From: CG2-30-46-19 sp034414555
GTDB lineage: Bacteria; Chloroflexota; Dehalococcoidia; GIF9; AB-539-J10
Direction: 5' to 3'
DNA length: 64,000 nucleotides
Assembly: GCA_034414555.1 (NCBI GenBank)
Contig: DAOUMA010000020.1
Location: 1 to 64,000, forward strand
Positions within the stretch are counted from its first letter, which is position 1, and every line of letters starts with the position of its first letter. Of the stretch, positions 63,268 through 64,000 are shown one piece after another. A program made the translations under genes and the position numbers. Under the pieces are notes generated by a model, which was not told the DNA's origin, did no database searches, and saw only the letters and a list, made by a program, of their open reading frames with translations.

Positions 63268-64000
63268 CTAAAGCGTCTTACTGGGTTTTACCCCGTAGAT
63301 TTTTATGCTTATGACCGAATCTGCAACCTCTTTTACTTTTTCAGGCGGTATTGTTAAATTCTTAATTACAGCCTTTGCAGTTGGATCATTAGCGATACAC
63401 TCAATGGGGAAAGATGTCTCTTCTGCTATCCTGACTTCCTGAAAACCAGCCTCTCTTATCGCTTCTATGTAATCGTCCTTTAGTATCGCACCTGAAAGAC
63501 AGCCGATATAGGCCTCGATAGAGTCTTTTATGAAATCGGGGAGTTCTTTCAGCAAGACAATGTCCGACACCATTATCCGTCCATTAGGTTTTAGAACCCT
63601 GAATGCCTCTTTAAAGACCTTTCTCTTGTCAGGTGAGAGATTAATGACACAGTTAGAGATGACCACATCAACAGAATTATCGGCAACTGGTAGATTTTCA
63701 ATCTCTCCCAGTCTGAACTCTACATTTCCGTAGTTACCCTCCTTGGCGTTGTTTCTTGCCTTCTCAGTCATCTCTGGTGTCATATCTACGCCGATAACTC
63801 TTCCATTCTTACCAACTTTATTACCAGCGAGAAAACAATCGAATCCTGCGCCTGAACCAAGATCCAGAACGGTCTCACCTTCTCTCAAAGAAGCAAGAGC
63901 AACAGGGTTCCCACAACCAAGCCCCAGATTTGCGCCTTCAGGAACCGCTTTAAGTTCTTCTTCTGTGTATCCTATGCTTTTACTAATATCCTGCGCTAAA
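63268..64000 (-). CDS. arsM: Arsenite methyltransferase ArsM, 5' end beyond the window
   Basis: At least 244 codons are visible, the start lying beyond 64000. ALSP-type SIGYTEEELKAVPEGANLG, LGCGNP and VLDLGSGAGFDCFLAG (SAM motif) are classic ArsM features. Conserved cysteines occur in SNCVINLSPDK and in IGCLSGAI, plus ECIANDP, the As(III)-binding set. It methylates arsenite using SAM and thiols. It complements the ars cluster at 31-35 kb though not adjacent. Single-domain enzyme. Confidence 0.93.
   Translation of the reverse strand, partial: LAQDISKSIGYTEEELKAVPEGANLGLGCGNPVALASLREGETVLDLGSGAGFDCFLAGNKVGKNGRVIGVDMTPEMTEKARNNAKEGNYGNVEFRLGEIENLPVADNSVDVVISNCVINLSPDKRKVFKEAFRVLKPNGRIMVSDIVLLKELPDFIKDSIEAYIGCLSGAILKDDYIEAIREAGFQEVRIAEETSFPIECIANDPTAKAVIKNLTIPPEKVKEVADSVISIKIYGVKPSKTL

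Noticed and set aside
1..64000. CRISPR arrays, rRNA genes and intact insertion sequences
   Set aside because: No regularly spaced direct repeats, rRNA signatures or transposase/integrase-like frames were seen on either strand.

Overview
The window looks like a chromosomal segment of an anaerobic Chloroflexota bacterium, most likely of the Dehalococcoidia type. This is an inference from gene content: a single-chain EtfB-EtfA fusion next to an ETF-quinone oxidoreductase, a Tat-exported formate-dehydrogenase relic, an archaeal-type WtpBCA tungstate transporter, an NrpR-type regulator, an orange-protein/Mrp-like operon, and dense short intergenic repeats. No rRNA, CRISPR array or transposase gene is visible. 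One tRNA (Asp) is complete.

Layout. 0.25-0.8 kb: a MazE/MazF-type toxin-antitoxin pair. 1-2.9 kb: a MarC membrane protein, and a radical SAM gene boxed in by inverted halves of a MITE-like repeat. 2.9-11.4 kb: tRNA-Asp, then molybdenum/tungsten cofactor genes mobA, moeA, mobB and mogA; a promoter, Moco/Tuco riboswitch and terminator; then wtpBCA, moaA and moaC. 11.4-16.1 kb: a metallo-beta-lactamase-fold protein and the electron-transfer module. 16.3-19.3 kb: a broken formate dehydrogenase gene, nrpR-like regulator, hisF and a 54-codon glutamate synthase stub. 20.1-29.3 kb: one long plus-strand operon. It holds DUF134, glycine/methionine-rich DUF5320-type proteins, an orange-protein/NifX-like protein, two ferredoxin-bearing MinD-type ATPases, a YggS-type PLP protein, an Mrp ATPase, a CoA-disulfide-reductase-type flavoprotein, a VOC protein, a radical SAM protein, a ferredoxin and a DUF123 protein.

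29.4-39.1 kb: trmO, a TauE-type exporter and an arsenic operon (arsR, permease, thioredoxin-like protein, ACR3, PKD-type lipoprotein). Then an acyl-CoA synthetase alpha chain, a SAM hydrolase, secG and gatB. 39.4-45.6 kb is an accessory island bracketed by two decayed housekeeping remnants (DUF167 and DUF523). It carries an AAA ATPase with a PIN-like partner, a 766-residue DNA methyltransferase with a nuclease-like C-terminus, a proteasome-fold protein and a membrane-anchored protein. 45.6-47.1 kb: an endonuclease III and an archaeal-type winged-helix regulator.

47.2-51.3 kb is the most interesting segment: an exported alpha/alpha-barrel plus DUF4430 protein, an anchored Ig-like protein, a second DUF4430 protein and an ECF-type S-component. 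Together they resemble a bacterial counterpart of intrinsic factor/transcobalamin and suggest corrinoid capture and uptake. Two promoters there share the same -35/-10 architecture and a 33-bp leader element. 51.5-59.7 kb holds pilT, an acetate-transporter-family protein, a DUF296 protein, a DUF1214/DUF1254 pair, an amidase, a CutA-cyclophilin-like fusion and a nitroreductase. 59.8-64 kb holds asd, a glycosyltransferase, plsY and an arsM gene running off the end.

Functionally the window combines Mo/W cofactor supply, metal-cluster handling, arsenic detoxification and probably corrinoid scavenging, as expected of an anaerobe relying on metallo- and corrinoid enzymes. All family assignments come from reading motifs by eye; no database search was run.
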